Part shown: positions 1 through 13,332 of the stretch, piece by piece | Layout: the number at the start of each line of letters is the position of its first letter | Position numbering within the stretch: the stretch's first letter is position 1 | Origin: Lutraria lutraria | Taxonomy: Eukaryota; Mollusca; Bivalvia; Venerida; Mactridae | Assembly (NCBI GenBank): GCA_964023205.1 | Contig: OZ026837.1 | Span: 15,291,479-15,355,478 of the forward strand | Length of the DNA: 64,000 nucleotides | Direction: 5' to 3' | The notes under the pieces: model-generated | The model's input: only the letters and a program-made list of their open reading frames with translations | What the model was told of the DNA's origin: nothing | Databases searched by the model: none | Program-made: the position numbers and the translations under genes

Positions 1-3000
1 ATATTAATATAAAATATAATAATCTTAAGCAATGTGGGTTGATAACGTGATCCATAATCTCTTGTATACAAAAACATGATATTTCGAAATCAGGGTGAGA
101 TAATCAATCGCATACTGTAGGCTTAATCAGCACCTATATTTCGTCCAACAAGTGACATTCGATGGGGGATATATTAAGCTTTACAATGATATATGTGTCA
201 TAAAATCCCGCTAGGGGGGGACCTAGGGTACAGGTAGCCCATACTCTAAATGCTTTGGTGCATTGTTGAACTATTGTTTTGACTGTGTTCTAGATGATGT
301 ATTATATGGAGCAACAATTTAAGCAAAACTTTAAAGTTATGTTATCATTAATTTACAGCAAATCGTATTTTTATATTTGCGTTTCAGCGACATTTACTTT
401 GTGACATCGGCTTTAGATATGTTCCACAAAACGTTTGTTTGTATTCGTTTCTCGTGCTGTAAAATACTTGTATCAGTATCAGTGTCCCTTGTTTATGGTA
501 ACTAAAATTCAAAGTCGTCAGGAGTTCCAAGAGGGTTGTTTTACGCGTATCTAAACTTTGAAAAACATATTGAGTGATTTTACTGTACTGCAGTTTCGTC
601 TATTACAAAACTTTAACTGACTTAGCCTAGTTTGATATCATTTTGATTAATTCATTGACTGCTTTGTTTAGAGCACTGATAATCATTTGATGAATACCGA
701 GAATTTTGCTCACGTCTCTATCACACATAAATAACTGTATGCATACTTTGAAACGAAGATAAAAGCATAGCCCAAGACTACTAGACGATTTAAACAGTGA
801 AGAAAACCAAACAGTAGTTTCCTAGGTGTTACTGGCTGCTTGAGGACAACAAATGAGTAAGTTACGTATATAGTAACATTAACATTGGCGCCATTTAGGA
901 CATTTGGTTGACGTACTGATTGTTCAGAGCGGTATGAACAGGATGCAAAGTTTCGTCTTTTTGGACGGGGGTCGATAATGCATTGCTTTGGTTGCAAATG
1001 TATTCTGTATAACTCAATGGACGTACATATCATTCTAAAATTTTACTTTTTAATATATTACAAATTACAATTTTTTTTTAATTTGGAGAAGAAATGAAAG
1101 AAATGACAACAATGTCGACGAATGTCTTGGACAACTCTCGTGATAACTTCCGTGGACTGGAAACGTTCCAATCCAATCCAAAGTGATGGTTTAATTGATA
1201 TTATCTTCCGAGAGGAAGCTCATAAACATTTATCATATTTCTAAGTCCAAGGAACATCTTTATTTATGCCTGCGGTGGCATTAATAGGCCAATGGTCATA
1301 CATAAAGAATGTTGACCAGCAATAGGGTTTCGTCATTAAAGTAACGTGGTTTTTGTTGTATTTTTTAAATGGGATTTAACGTCGGAACAACCGCTTAGCT
1401 CATTTGGCTTTCATGTTTGTGAAATTTGTTTGGTCCTGTGTTGTATTAGGTATAGAATAATGCTTATTTTCTTACTCAAGATATCCAGTCGAGACAAAAT
1501 TTAAAAAGAGGTAAAATTTTAAAATTTCCATGAATTCCTCTTTGTTTAGTATCTATCGTGCCTTTTATTTGTTAAATAGAAATATACTTGTACTTAAAGT
1601 AATACGTATGCATTTTAAACCAGCATACCTAATCTAATTTGACACATTTGATGTTATTATTGTGAACTATTTTGAATTTGCATATTTGTTAAATCGTTAT
1701 TTTAAAATTGAAACAGACAAAGAAAGCGCATCCATGAATATTCAAATTGCGATTAAACCGTATATACTCTGAAAATGGCGGTCCCCAGAGATGTGTTCGC
1801 GAGACCGGAATGCTCCGTGGCTTGATTTTAGAATCATTATGGCTTAATTTAGATGACATTTTGTGTTATGCTTTGCAGAAATAATGAAAAACGTGTTAAG
1901 ACTATTACTTATATTTTATTCAATGTATAAGGGAAAAGCTTTGGTATCCTCGCCCATGTCTCTGAACGTTTCAATCTAGAACCCACATTAAAAGAATTGT
2001 AATCAAAGACCATAAAAGTGTCTTTCTTGTTTGGCGTTTAATGTCAAACCAACAATCTGAACCATTTCAAATTTCCAGCCTCAATAGTGAAGGACGACCT
2101 AGCTCAAAACATCGATCTTCCATAAGCTAGATGGACAGCTTTCTCACATGCAACATGTTCATGCTTCCGTGTGTATGTATGTGGGAGGGGGTGCTCGAAA
2201 TTTCTGTGAGGGGTTAGTGATTTCTTAGTCTAGTCAAAGACCATATCTACTTGACCGAGGACCATTACATAATCAACAACATCAAAATATAACAACGACT
2301 ATACACAGCAAGCAGAGACAATCACAATAGAACAAACCGGCAACCGAATCTCCATATAAGAATACAAAACGATATATAAGATTAGCCGTGCGAAATTTTC
2401 CGTCTCAAAAAATTAGTTTTCGAGCGATTAATTTACTATCGCCAATTTAGTTAACATTGCGGTATTTTTACTTTTTAGTCGCCTTGATTATTGTTGTACC
2501 CACTAACTATTAGTATTTTAGCAGAAGTCTGGCCAATACAGCATCTCTGAAAAAGGACGGCTAACCACTAGTTTACCAATTCTCGTCATTCTGTAACTTT
2601 TGAATGTCTCAATATAATTTTATTTCACCTATTGCTGTTATCGTCTATGCAAAGTTATGTTCATTAAAAGAACTTGCAAAGGCCTTCACTAATTTTCAAA
2701 AGAAATTTCCCCGCGGAGAAAATATAATCTAGAATTTGTTTCTGTTCAATATTGAATTACTTTAAATTGAAAATGAGTAAACACAATGGAAATACATGTA
2801 GTAATAGAATAAATGGTTAAACTATTGATATTTATTGTCAAATAGTTTTCATTTGATTTTTTGTATGATTTGTAAACGGGTAAATTGGTAACCATCCTTT
2901 TTATTCAGCGACTAGTGACAAAATAAATGGAGAATTAAAACTTCTAAAATTACTACATAGTGTTGAATCAACTACTGTTCATGCAGCTAACTTAGTTGTA

Positions 3001-3262
3001 GTTGATTTGAGGTTATTTCTGAAATGTGAAAGTTTAATTTTTTATGGTTGATCAGATGACGCTTCAGCTGTCCAAGAGTCGCACATGCTCACACGACTAT
3101 TTAGAGAATAAGTGTTTCGTCATCAAGACCAGTTACCATGGTTACATGTAGACAAGTTGATCGTTGAACACGGTAATAATAAATTCCTTGGGCCTGATTG
3201 GGCTTGACCCCATTATATCCATTGCAATAAAATAAAGAACTTCCTATTCGAAGAAATATAAA
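1..3262. other. AT-rich DNA without recognised gene
   Basis: No coding region, RNA gene or repeat could be supported here. The only notable open frame (710-1033, minus, about 107 codons) has low-complexity composition and no recognisable motif or splice context, so I treat it as chance. Confidence 0.6.
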
Positions 3263-3440
3263 TACCGTATAACCCGTAAAAACTGAATTCACAGAAAACC
3301 GGAATTCTCTGAAAATCGGACTTTTTTCGAGTCCCATTTTTTTGGAGTTCATTAAAATTTCTCTAAAAAAACGGAATTTCCAGAAAACCGGACTTTTAGC
3401 CCAGTCCGGAATGGGTACGGTTTTTAGGGTTTTTACTGTA
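3263..3440. mobile_element. MITE-like inverted-repeat element
   Basis: The left end reads TACCGTATAACCCGTAAAAA and the reverse complement of the right end reads TACAGTAAAAACCCTAAAAA, so the ends form an imperfect terminal inverted repeat beginning with TA. The interior carries repeated 'gaaaaccgga'-type segments in direct and diverged form. The size (about 178 bp), the TA at both ends and the lack of any coding capacity fit a non-autonomous Tc1/mariner or pogo-type element. The family assignment is inferred. Confidence 0.5.
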
Positions 3441-5065
3441 CTTTGATGTAACCCATCCTCCACTATATCAGAGTTTTCACTAATTTGTTCCATTAAAGCT
3501 TTCACTGTATATACAAGTGTGTAGATACAGTATGTACATAATGCAACAACTCGAACTAAAACAATAACCAATGTCACATCGACAAAGCATCGTTTATAAC
3601 CATTAATGATTCTGACAGAAAGTGGAAGCTTATGATAAACTTTCAGCTTATTTATTTTTGATGTATACATTAGGGAGCAAAGTCAACATTACCGTATCTA
3701 AATTGATTTTGTTATTATCCTTGTGGGATTAAATTACAAAGGAGGCTTGCAATAATAGGAATGCATAGATGTCTCTCGAGTTCTCATATACTGTATTCGT
3801 ATTATTCGTTTGCATTTTTAACTTTGAAAATTGAACAAGAAAAAGTTATTAAAAATACCGTCCGTCCCTAGATATCATTTATTACTTAACAAGATAATTG
3901 ATTTAATTAATGGCTTTATACACTTAACGAAATCAAACATTAACCCTTTATGATTATTAGTGTGGGACAATAAAGGCCCAACCTAGCCGGTAATCCTGGG
4001 AACCTTCACAAAGTTGGTTAGATTCAATATTGCTTGCTTGGCACTGTCGACGTAAAGATGCGGACACAACCATCCTCTCGGTCAAATAATAAAATGTCTA
4101 GATGTTTGATTGTCCCCAAAGACCTAACAATGTGAAATTTACTTATATATTTTAATTAGAATAAGTTTATATGCTACCCATTGTTCCAAACCAATTTCAT
4201 GTTTGGCTAAAGGGTTGAAATGTATTGCAACGAGAACAGGTTTTTGTAGCCGATGAACACTGGAATATCCAAGAAAAAGGAACACAAAAACCAAGGGTAA
4301 TCAAAAACGGCAACTATAATTTACGACAGTGAGACAAAGACAGTCATACAAGATTCATTAATTCAAATCCTAAAAAATATGGAGGTTCTGAATGTTATAC
4401 TTGCTATAAAACCATTTGTTACCACTGCACATGGGATTAAACATTGTTTAAATGATTTAAGACTTTCTGAAATGAACCATGGACTGTTAGAATGGGTCCT
4501 CTGGGATTTGGTGAAACACGCAATAAGTTAACTTTGTGACTTGCTGAACAAAGAAATTTTCTTCTTTTGATGGCAATATTTTTTTGAATAATAAAAAAAT
4601 TTGGTGTCATTATTATGCATCCGCCATTGCTGTGGTAGAAGATGTATCTGGGTCAATTGTGCAACCTGTTTGCTGGCCGAAAAGCGGACTAGTTAGTACA
4701 TTAATTTTGCTTTTAAACCCTAGTTTGAGTTTGTTGCGATAACTCTATCACTAATTGATATATATTATATTGCGTTTATGGTCAGTTTATTATTTATAGT
4801 AATCATTTGCTAGTATGCCAGTGTAATCAGTCATTGCAATTTATCTTAGATCTGTTGCTTGTTATTTTAAAAATTGTTTGGGATAAAAATGCCTCGCCAT
4901 GTCATGCCATCAACACAGAGGATCACAATGGAAATAAGAGTTCGTCTCTTTTTTGTATCATCCTCGGTTTTGATGTACAATTGTCATGGACTTTATTTCA
5001 TGCGTGTAAATTTATATTTGCTACCATTTCTTATATCCTCGTATAATGTGTATCTTTACCGACAT
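3441..5065. other. Unique AT-rich DNA
   Basis: I see no supported feature. Two overlapping short frames near 4807-5074 run into the simple repeat and share no motif with any family I know. Confidence 0.5.
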
Positions 5066-5067
5066 AA

Positions 5068-5118
<51 letters not shown>

Positions 5119-5167
5119 ATATAAAAATAAATAAATAAATATAAAAAAAATAAAAAAAATAAAAAAA
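5066..5167. repeat. (AAAT)n microsatellite
   Basis: About 100 bp of near-perfect AAAT repeats, degrading into A-rich runs at the right end. It is a simple sequence repeat and may vary in length between individuals. Confidence 0.95.
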
Positions 5168-5949
5168 TGTGGCATGTTTGTAACTGCTAGGTACTTTCTT
5201 AAAGTTGCGGACTCATTCTTTTGAATTCAAAATAATGGTGTTATGAGAGCGTGCGATATTGGTATTGTATAATTATTCCATCTTCGGTTTTATAAATTAG
5301 CAAACTGATACGTACGGATAATAGTCTCAAAACATGAGCTATTTTGTATCGTGTGAAATTTCTTTGGGCAATATAATTAAAATGTAATTTCCAATTCCTC
5401 CATAATAAGCCTTAAGCATGCTACCATATTAATATTACAAGCGAAATAAATATTCACTTATTTCTCAAATGTCCGTGTGAAGTGTTGAATGTGTCTATGT
5501 GATTTTGGCATCGTGCCATACCAACTGGAGTGCCTAACAAAACACGCAACAAAATAAGACACTAGAGACTAGAATTAAGGTATCAGAACCTTAACTCCCA
5601 ATCTTATTCCCCCCTCGTGTCGATAGGTCAGGGGTATGTTGTTTTTTCCCGTCTGTTTGTTTGTGTGTACTAAACAACAATATTGCCTATAAAATCAAGA
5701 CGCTTCCACCTACAATCATCGAACTTCATATGTTGGTTCCTTACGTCATCTACTTGATCTGTGCATTTTCAGGTCAGTAGATCAAAGGTCAAGGGAGCAT
5801 TGTGCTTTAAAATCACATCTTGTTTATCTTAGAATTGGGCGTACATATTTTTGAAGTGTTGGTAATTTTCATTGATGTCGATGATTGAAAATGATTTACA
5901 ATGAAATTGTTCGAAACAATAACACTCTTTTGAGTTATTTTCCTCTATA
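5168..5949. other. Unique DNA, nothing recognised
   Basis: No coding, RNA or repeat signal could be supported in this stretch. Confidence 0.5.
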
Positions 5950-6159
5950 TACTGTGGAATCATTAATTTTCGTTGGGTTCAATTTTCGTGGTTTTTACTA
6001 AATTGGCTATTTCGTGGGGACATAAATTCGTGGATTATTATTTTTGAAAAGAAATACCTTATCTCCGCATTTAATTCGCGGGGTTTTAATTTCGTGGATG
6101 AGTCGACCCACGAAATCCACGAAATTAAATCCCCAACGAAAATAAATGAGTCCACAGTA
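5950..6159 (+). mobile_element. MITE, family 'TACTGTGGAATCATT', copy 1
   Basis: About 210 bp starting TACTGTGGAATCATTAATTT and ending with its inverted form (ccaacgaaaataaatgagtccacagta). The interior is rich in 'ttcgtgg/ccacgaa' motifs that can fold on each other. A second copy in the opposite orientation lies at 63532-63741, with matching interior blocks (tggctatttcgtggggacat; ttaatttcgtggat). Two copies with shared ends and TA flanks support a small non-autonomous DNA transposon. No transposase is encoded. Confidence 0.75.
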
Positions 6160-6339
6160 TGTGGGTTGCAGTCTATGGGAGTAAACCAATGTTCAAAGGT
6201 TTAAGAAAAAGGAACATCCATTTTAATGAAAACTCATGGTGCAGTGTTTGAGATTTAATACCTCAAGGTATCTGGCTTGGATGTCAAGACAAATCAAGTT
6301 CCACCAATTTATAGATTTAAAAACTAAACCATAATTATA
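6160..6339. other. Short unique spacer
   Basis: Spacer between a MITE and a dispersed repeat. No feature seen. Confidence 0.5.
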
Positions 6340-7075
6340 TACTAAAATAAACCCACTGTATAAAGTGCAATGCAAGTAATTTGAAACAAATATTACATTT
6401 GATTGGTCTTCTATAAACCAATATCGCACATAATTTTCAAATGTTTGAACAACGATAACTACTCTGTATTTAAGAATATATTACAACAAATAGCCTTAAA
6501 ATGACTATAAATGTATAAAGCAGGGAACCATGCCTCAGGTTTTTGATAACGTCTTCCATTCGTTACATACTTGACTTAAAAAAATTCCGTACCCAGAACC
6601 CCGCTGTTTATTACGTAATACTTCATAGATAAAAATGAAAGCAAGTATCAAAATTCTGAGGTACGGTTCCCTTGATTAACATTTCCGCTACAAAATACCG
6701 AATACAGGTTTGAAATCCGTCATCAAATAAGACGACAATGTTAATTCAAAAATGACACCTACTGTGTATTTAAGCTGAGCAATTAACAACCAAAGTGTCT
6801 GATCTTTATCGTATCATGAAATCAACGAATTTGACGAACCCCATTGAATTTTGATAGCCAACCAAAATTGCTTATGTTTACGGTTCAATAATTGAAACCA
6901 CGCCTATGTTTGATGTCTATTAAGAGATTTTATAAGAAATAACGTACCAATACAATGCACATTGCGTTAGAGATGTGTTTAACGCTGATAAGGAAAAGCC
7001 GATTAAGGGGTGCAGTATTTATCGCAATGAGCGTTCGGTTAAAATATATTGTAGCTTGGTATTAAAGTATGATAT
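6340..7075 (+). repeat. Dispersed repeat R1, copy 1
   Basis: About 735 bp that matches 18245-19035 in the same orientation along its whole length, starting at 'actaaaataaacccactgta' and ending near 'ttggtattaaagtatgatat'. Small indels and substitutions separate the copies. No long open frame survives in both copies. Short stretches such as 'gaaccatgcctcag' and 'tctgaggtacggttccct' are near-inverted, hinting at internal folding. This may be a non-autonomous transposon; the class is unknown. Confidence 0.8.
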
Positions 7076-7086
7076 CTTATCTTTGT

Positions 7087-7117
7087 AAATAACGTAAAAT
7101 ATCATTTTACGTTATTT
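7087..7117. repeat. Perfect 14-bp palindrome
   Basis: Arms aaataacgtaaaat and attttacgttattt are perfect inverted repeats separated by 3 bases, just beyond the end of repeat R1. It may be a transposon end or a chance hairpin. Function unknown. Confidence 0.8.
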
Positions 7118-9200
7118 CCAAGACAGATACATTAATGCGGAAAAAATACAATAAGTATAAACAAACAAAGTCATTGACTTAGTAAAGCTGTCCAAAACGT
7201 AATTCCTAGTAATTTTGATGAATTGATGTCGTATTACTCATTTAGGCTCAATTTATATCTATTCCATTATTAAATAAGTTATCAAATCTAAGCCAAGTTT
7301 TCAGTGGAACCAGCCGCTACCGGATCCAAGCCTACAATAAAATTTGCTGTTCATAGTTAAATAAGTCCGTTTTCCAACATTAAACATTCTTGCTTGGAAG
7401 CATTGTTATCGAGTAAGGAACTATAATTAATGCCGAAATACTGAACTTCATAAGCCCTCGGTGTGGATTTTCAATAACCAGACGAACATTGAAAAAAAAA
7501 CATATTTGTAATATTTCCTTGTTGCTATTTTATCATAATGTTAGTTTCATTTGCAGACATTTCCGGTGAAGTTAAATTTGATTTATTCTAAAGTCACATT
7601 AATTTCTTCTCACTAATATAATATCATGAGACCAGGGGATCAATTAGTCCGGAAAATGTGTCGTTTTTAATCAGTACCTTTGTTGTCCTGGGAGGTGTTT
7701 GCCTGAGGACTATTGGTTAATTTTAAATAGCTCAGAGAAAAGCGGAATATTGTGTGCATTGATGGATCGCCTTGGAAGATCAGGGTGTAGTCTGTTATGA
7801 ATGTTTTAAGCAACATTGGAACAGCTGATACATTTCCTACTACAAGAGCAGAACAAAGTTCAATGGTTGCACACTATGTCATCGCGCACCTGCTAACTGA
7901 TCTCCCCTGGACCTCGTATCTTTTAACATCATCTCTGGTCTCACAGTAAATTGCCTTATTTATTACTAAATGAGAAACAGGTTGCATCCATCCTTGAACT
8001 CCATGGGTCAGCCATGATAGAAAGAAGACCGCGAACAACATCAACAAAATAGCGGCCTGACCGAGTCACTTTTATATAGACAAACGCCGAAGTATTCCGA
8101 TTTAGAAATCCTAAGTACGAACAAATTTGGGGAAGAAAAGTAAATTGTTTAATCACAATGTATGTTTAGAAAAAGAAACGAGAACGACCTACTTGCCCAG
8201 TTTCTTTGGTAAATAACAGTCAAATCTGCGAATAAAGGCCACACTTGGAAAAAATATAAGTTGGCATTTACTGACAGATGATCTTTATTCGGGGTCATTT
8301 TACCCTTAATAATCCATGATGGTTCATAATAAATGCAAAAATGCAACACAATTAAAACATGCATTTTAAGCTGTGAAGTATGTGCTTATTCACATTTGTT
8401 TTGTCTGAAAAAGGCGGTTTTTGAAGTCGAAAATACCGAAGATTAGACAAGTTGTGATATTAACAATTACGGAACTTCCATGGTACGAAATGACGAATAA
8501 TTGCCAGCGAGACAATCCTGTGAGATGCATTTGAAGAACAAGCTGTCTACTTACCATGCCGTGAATAATTGTCCGACATCATAGATTATACTCAATTCTG
8601 AGTTTGTTTTCCACTAAGTATAGGCATAAATACTTAACAGATATACATTAATCCTTAGAGAATCGTTGCATGACAAATTGCAACGATCAAAGAATACCTG
8701 TGAACGCTAATTGCTGGTGTCAAATAATCAATCATACATAATCACACCATAGAGAATCAAGTCTCAATATTTTACTTATGTCAAGACAAACACGATTGGT
8801 CATAACTGCAAGTCAACAGTTGATATCTTTCTAACTGGTAACAGACGACTTTCTAACATAAGAATGTTGTTATCTTTGTTTGGGACATTGTCTTTGTAAG
8901 CCAATGACAAGGCCTCTCGATCACACAACCGGAAACCTAGAATATTTACATGCCTGGCAACAGTACTTTCCAATTCTTACCCTCGTCATAAGTCGCCGTA
9001 GGTCTGAGCTGCGCGGCATCACATTTCTTAAGTTTGGCACCCTTCGTTCTAACTTGTCCGTAGTATCAAACATTGTACAAAGTACGGATTCTTAAATTAT
9101 TCGTTCCTTTTTGTAGCAATCTATATTGTCCCGATGCTGCTCAACATACATGGATTTTTATCAAATAACAGAAATGCCGTTCACATAATTATAATTTTTT
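7118..9200. other. Unique AT-rich DNA
   Basis: No gene is supported. Open frames at 7956-8364 (minus) and 8880-9095 (plus) are short and show no recognisable domain. Confidence 0.5.
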
Positions 9201-9600
9201 ATTTTAGTAGACTATACGATGTTTATCAACGTTAATAGATTATGTTTTTATTTTAGTAGGCTAAACGATGTTTTTCAACGTTGACAGATTATGTTTTTAT
9301 TTTAATAGACTATACGATGTTTTTCAACGTTGACAGATTATGTTTTTATTTTAGTAGACTAAACGATGCTTTTCAAAGTTAACAGATTATGTTTCTATTT
9401 TAGTAGACTAAACGATGTTTATCAACGTTGACAGATTATGTTTTTATTTTAGTAGACTAAATGATGTTTATCAACGTTAATAGATTATGTTTTTATTCTA
9501 GTAGGCTAAACGATGTTTATCAACGTTGGCTGATCATGTTTTTATTTTTAAATAAATGGGTTTAACGACGTTTTTTCAACGATATTTCAGTTACTTATAG
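9201..9600 (+). repeat. 49-bp minisatellite, about 7 copies
   Basis: Seven consecutive units of 49 bp with core 'agactaaacgatgtttatca' followed by 'acgttgacagattatg' and a T-rich link, each differing by a few substitutions. An eighth, badly decayed unit follows from 9544. The period is constant across 9201-9543, which shows local tandem amplification. No open frame crosses the array. Confidence 0.9.
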
Positions 9601-12202
9601 TATATGGCCGTTATAAATCATGAAACATACCATTAGTTTGTGGATATTTCGTAAACACGACTTAGGTCGAGGAAAGGGTCAATGTATGAGAGGTGAGGCA
9701 TCAGCTACCAAGATACAAAGCAGCCGGGTTGTTCTTAATGGCTATACAGGTATTCATCTGTCTGTAATAAACGTTTACTTCAAAACGTTTTTACATCTCT
9801 TTGTTAACTTTGATATCATTTTTAGGAGCGAAAGCTGCTATAGCTATACACCACTGTTTCTACGTACAATTAGTTGACGCCTCTTACATATACACCCGCG
9901 TCGTAAAATAGTACCACTTTTGATGTACAAGTATACATTGCAGACTTTGCAGTTTTGATAAAAGTTGGAGATGATGTTTATCGTAGGATTCTGTTAATTT
10001 TGAAAGCATGATAAATATTTCAGCAATTTAAACTATCGAGAAAACTACTTATTGAATTTGTTTTCTTTCAGTCAAGTAGTTCTGGTACACTATATTGTCT
10101 CTTTTAACGCATTTAAATTTCGCTCCTGGCAGTACTCTCAGGGCTTTGATTGATTATTTAAATAAACTGTCATTAACACAGTGTCGCTTAATGTTATAGT
10201 TCACACGACGAATCATACCAATATCAAGTCTATATATATATCATGGTTAATATCAAATTGGCATTCACTGACATGTGTAAGATAAAATACAATGGCAATG
10301 AATTGTATTCAACCGAAGAATATGTGTCTTCTACGTACGAGATGAATACGAGTGTAGTATACATACACTGGCCATGGAATCGTGGAGACAATACCGAATA
10401 ATATACAAGAACAAATTCTACTCAGATCCTTTATTAAATACAGAATAATATATGAAAAAAAATCCAAATATACGAAAATCCTTATTTTGATGAATGACTC
10501 TTTAAAAGCGATAAACGAAAATATTTGAGATCAGCGCCTTCGATTGGGACTTCTAAATGTACAAACCTAAATGATTTGTATTGTCGGATTTAAAACAGCG
10601 CACAAATTAGCAGGCTGATATGTCCAGACGTATCTTCACTCTAGAACTAACGATCATTATATACAAATACTCATTGGGGACTTATAGTCTTCAATAATAA
10701 TAATTCCTTGATGTAAAAATAAATCATACATTATCACATGAGGATGAACGTGTCTGGATTTCAGCGTTAGTTATGACTGTGTAAAGAGCAAACATAATAG
10801 TTCCCATGGTTACGTGTTTTATATCATACCTATCTGGCATATCATATTCAGTTTTATGTCTCGATTTTACGGTTCCACAGAGGTGACAGGAGTGTGATTT
10901 AATTAATATCGTGCGCGCGACATAATCAGCCAATCAAAATATACTTTACATACATCTGCATGAATCTTGTACAAAAATTACCGTTAAAAACAGGTGTTCT
11001 TTTGTCGATTGCAAGCAAGGATCTTGATTTTTAGGAAATGGGTACGCTTGTTTGTTTGTTTGTTCGTTGATAAAGCAGAATTGTGCATTTTAAGTCGCTC
11101 ATGGGTATCTCCCAGATTGAGAAGTCCAATGCTCGTTGGTGACCATTAAGAAATACTATATTATAATATTATATAGATAACTCTATTTTTAATGTATTGA
11201 CCGTAGCCTTTAAATTAGAAATATTGAAAATGAGTTATTTACATAGTATATGTATTTATATATTAGTATAAAGCGATAGTATTAACTTGTCGAAGCTGAA
11301 TAATTACACGGTTGCTGGATGCGACTATTTTTAGCTTCGTTTCACAGTCGATAGTTTTCGTTTATTTTACCGTTATGGAATGTTCCAATCAATATGTTTA
11401 TATCGGTAAAACGGAAGTTATCGTATAAATTACGAAAGTAATCGAACCTCACCGAAGCTTATCATAGATGCAATCATTGACCGTACTATTATGCAGCTTT
11501 GAGAGTTTAATAAAATTGCGCTATATCTAGTTACATGTAATAAAAATAAAATAAACAAAGCATTCTGAAATATACGAGTATGTCGGAGATACAGATACTG
11601 TAATGTTTATAATTGATGTGTTTTTTTCCACCTCTTTGCCACCGAACATTTTCTTGTAGAAAATAGATAATGTCTTATGCTCACAATATTGTTCTAAGAA
11701 TGTGTAAAGTTAGTTTAAGATATTTGTAGCAGGAAATATTTTAAGGAAATTGTTGATTTTAGCTATATCGTATTCATTGTACATGTACTTCAATCAAGAC
11801 AAACATTGGGCTTAATGTCCTGCGTGAAGATTTACTCAAAACTTTAATTAAACAAAAGGATTGAGAGGTTAGTGAACAGAAAACTGTTCAGCTTGACTAC
11901 GGAACGTCGATGGCGATACACAGATGTACTCATGGGTATGTTCCTCCAACGTTTCCTTTTGTCTGTAAAACCAAGTCTTACTGCGTTTTTTTTCACAGTA
12001 TGATTAAATATTTAATTACTGCCTTAAAGTACAATGTAGTTGTTGAATTTATGACATGATAAGCGCCTTTTTGTTAGTCTGTATCATAATTCTCTCTCGA
12101 GTGTAATATAATATGCATCATATTTATATGCATACTTTTCTATCTGCAGCAACATAAGTACTTGCATCACAAATTCATTGAATTCCTCAGTACTATATTA
12201 AT
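9601..12202. other. Unique AT-rich DNA
   Basis: No supported gene. The frames at 9620-9877 and 10724-10933 have no recognisable motif. A short (TTTG)n tract sits at about 11049. Confidence 0.5.
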
Positions 12203-12281
12203 CCCGAATAGGATTCGAACTGACAACAGCGTAAGTGTTTAAATCGGAGACCTTGACCACTCGACCACTAAAGTCTCCCTA
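12203..12281 (-). repeat. tRNA-like sequence (SINE head or tRNA pseudogene)
   Basis: Read on the minus strand, it has an A-box-like segment (tagtggtcgagtggtcaagg) and a B-box-like segment (agttcgaatcc) spaced with a long variable region, as in leucine or serine tRNAs. The acceptor stem does not pair, so it is unlikely to be a working tRNA. Its head resembles the SINEs at 39.5, 46.8, 50.4 and 55.1 kb, but their shared body is absent here. Probably a truncated SINE. Confidence 0.5.
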
Positions 12282-12347
12282 AAACATCTTCTACCACAAA
12301 GGGTTGATTTGTATAAGCATGTAAGCTATCGAGTCAAACTACATTTG

Positions 12348-12554
12348 TACATTACAACCTCTCCAGAGCGACCCTCTCTTGAGCAACAACTTCCCTTCAA
12401 CAACAGCATGATGGTTTCCCACTGCACCATTTAACTCCTAATTTAACCTCTCTAGAGCAATAACATAAAATTGCTACTCCTTGCTAATTGCTAATAATAA
12501 ACACATCTATCTATCTAGCCCTGAAGGGTGTTGCTTTAAAGAGGTTGCATTGTA
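12348..12554 (-). mobile_element. MITE family M1, copy a
   Basis: Ends are 'tacattacaacctctccaga' and 'aaagaggttgcattgta', inverted versions of one another. The interior reads 'cttcaacaacagcatgat' and 'gaagggtgttgctttaaaga'. Four further copies lie at 15.8, 16.1, 43.2 and 49.8 kb. The shared inverted ends with TA at both borders fit a non-autonomous Tc1/mariner-type element. No coding capacity. Confidence 0.75.
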
Positions 12555-12902
12555 TTTCTTTAAACCTCCTCATTGGATGGTGTTTGTTGACTAAATACGA
12601 TGTTATTGTTTTGGTCTCCGGTATTTGGGACTTTTTCGTTTTGCATGAACACAAAATGATAATAAATAATTGATAAGGTAGCACTAAATGTTTATTAACG
12701 GTCTCTGAATAAAAGGATTTACGTACTTTCTCCTTGGCGTGCGTCAAGTAAAGTATTAATTAATAATTGTCTAGACGACTAAAAACAGTTTGGATTACCG
12801 TGTTCTTGATGTAAATATTAACAGAGAGTAACTTATTTATTGGCGCAATAATGAGCCAGACACTGTATATACGAGCTCTCATCGACGGCACGATATATAT
12901 GA
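12555..12902. other. Spacer before reverse-transcriptase remnant
   Basis: Contains overlapping short frames on both strands with no recognisable product. Confidence 0.4.
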
Positions 12903-13140
12903 AGCCCTCACAGTAACTCGACGTTGCCTCAATCACCACAATGCTCCTGCGGCACCGAAAGCCAAACAATAGAGCACATACTACAAAGATGCTCAACTTC
13001 TAGGACAGTATCGAAAAAAGTGTAGTAAAAAAGCAACCAACTGGAACGGAAACTCCAGGAAGGAGATTCGAAAGACGGCACGCTGTAGCTGGAGTGACCG
13101 AGTAGTGAGACGAACAAGAAGAAGACGGTGCGACGTGAGT
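12903..13140 (+). pseudogene. Non-LTR retrotransposon reverse transcriptase C-terminal remnant
   Basis: The short frame 12903-13025 encodes CSCGTESQTIEHILQRC, which matches the C-terminal zinc-knuckle pattern C-x-C-G-x3-QT-x2-H-(I/L)-L-x2-C of jockey/CR1/L1-like reverse transcriptases. A stop codon follows 10 residues later, and the sequence up to about 13140 (arginine-rich, then gaagaagacggtgcgacgtg) resembles the usual 3' end of such elements. Nothing of the polymerase or endonuclease domains is left upstream, so this is a 5'-truncated, dead copy. The motif match is seen in the sequence; the clade is inferred. Confidence 0.55.
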
Positions 13141-13332
13141 TAACAACAAGTTTCAGACAAATTAAGAAAAAGTAATGCCTTTCAACCGAGGTACATACCT
13201 TCTGTCTGTGTAATAAATAGTGAAACACTCACGTCCAGTCAAATAACAGCAGGTTTTGACCGAACTCGAGACAAAATGGTACAAAAATGAATTATAGCTT
13301 ATTTCAAAGCATATAATCTGTACAATATAACC

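Noticed and set aside
3101..3670. 189-codon minus-strand frame, the longest in the window, with a hydrophobic stretch
   Set aside because: It reads straight through the MITE at 3263-3440, which supplies the repeated KSP.F..FRF segments. No homology or splice context is visible, so it is most likely a chance frame.
7626..7945. Weak inverted similarity 'tgagaccaggg' / 'ctggtctca'
   Set aside because: Only about 9-10 matching bases with inconsistent spacing, close to chance.
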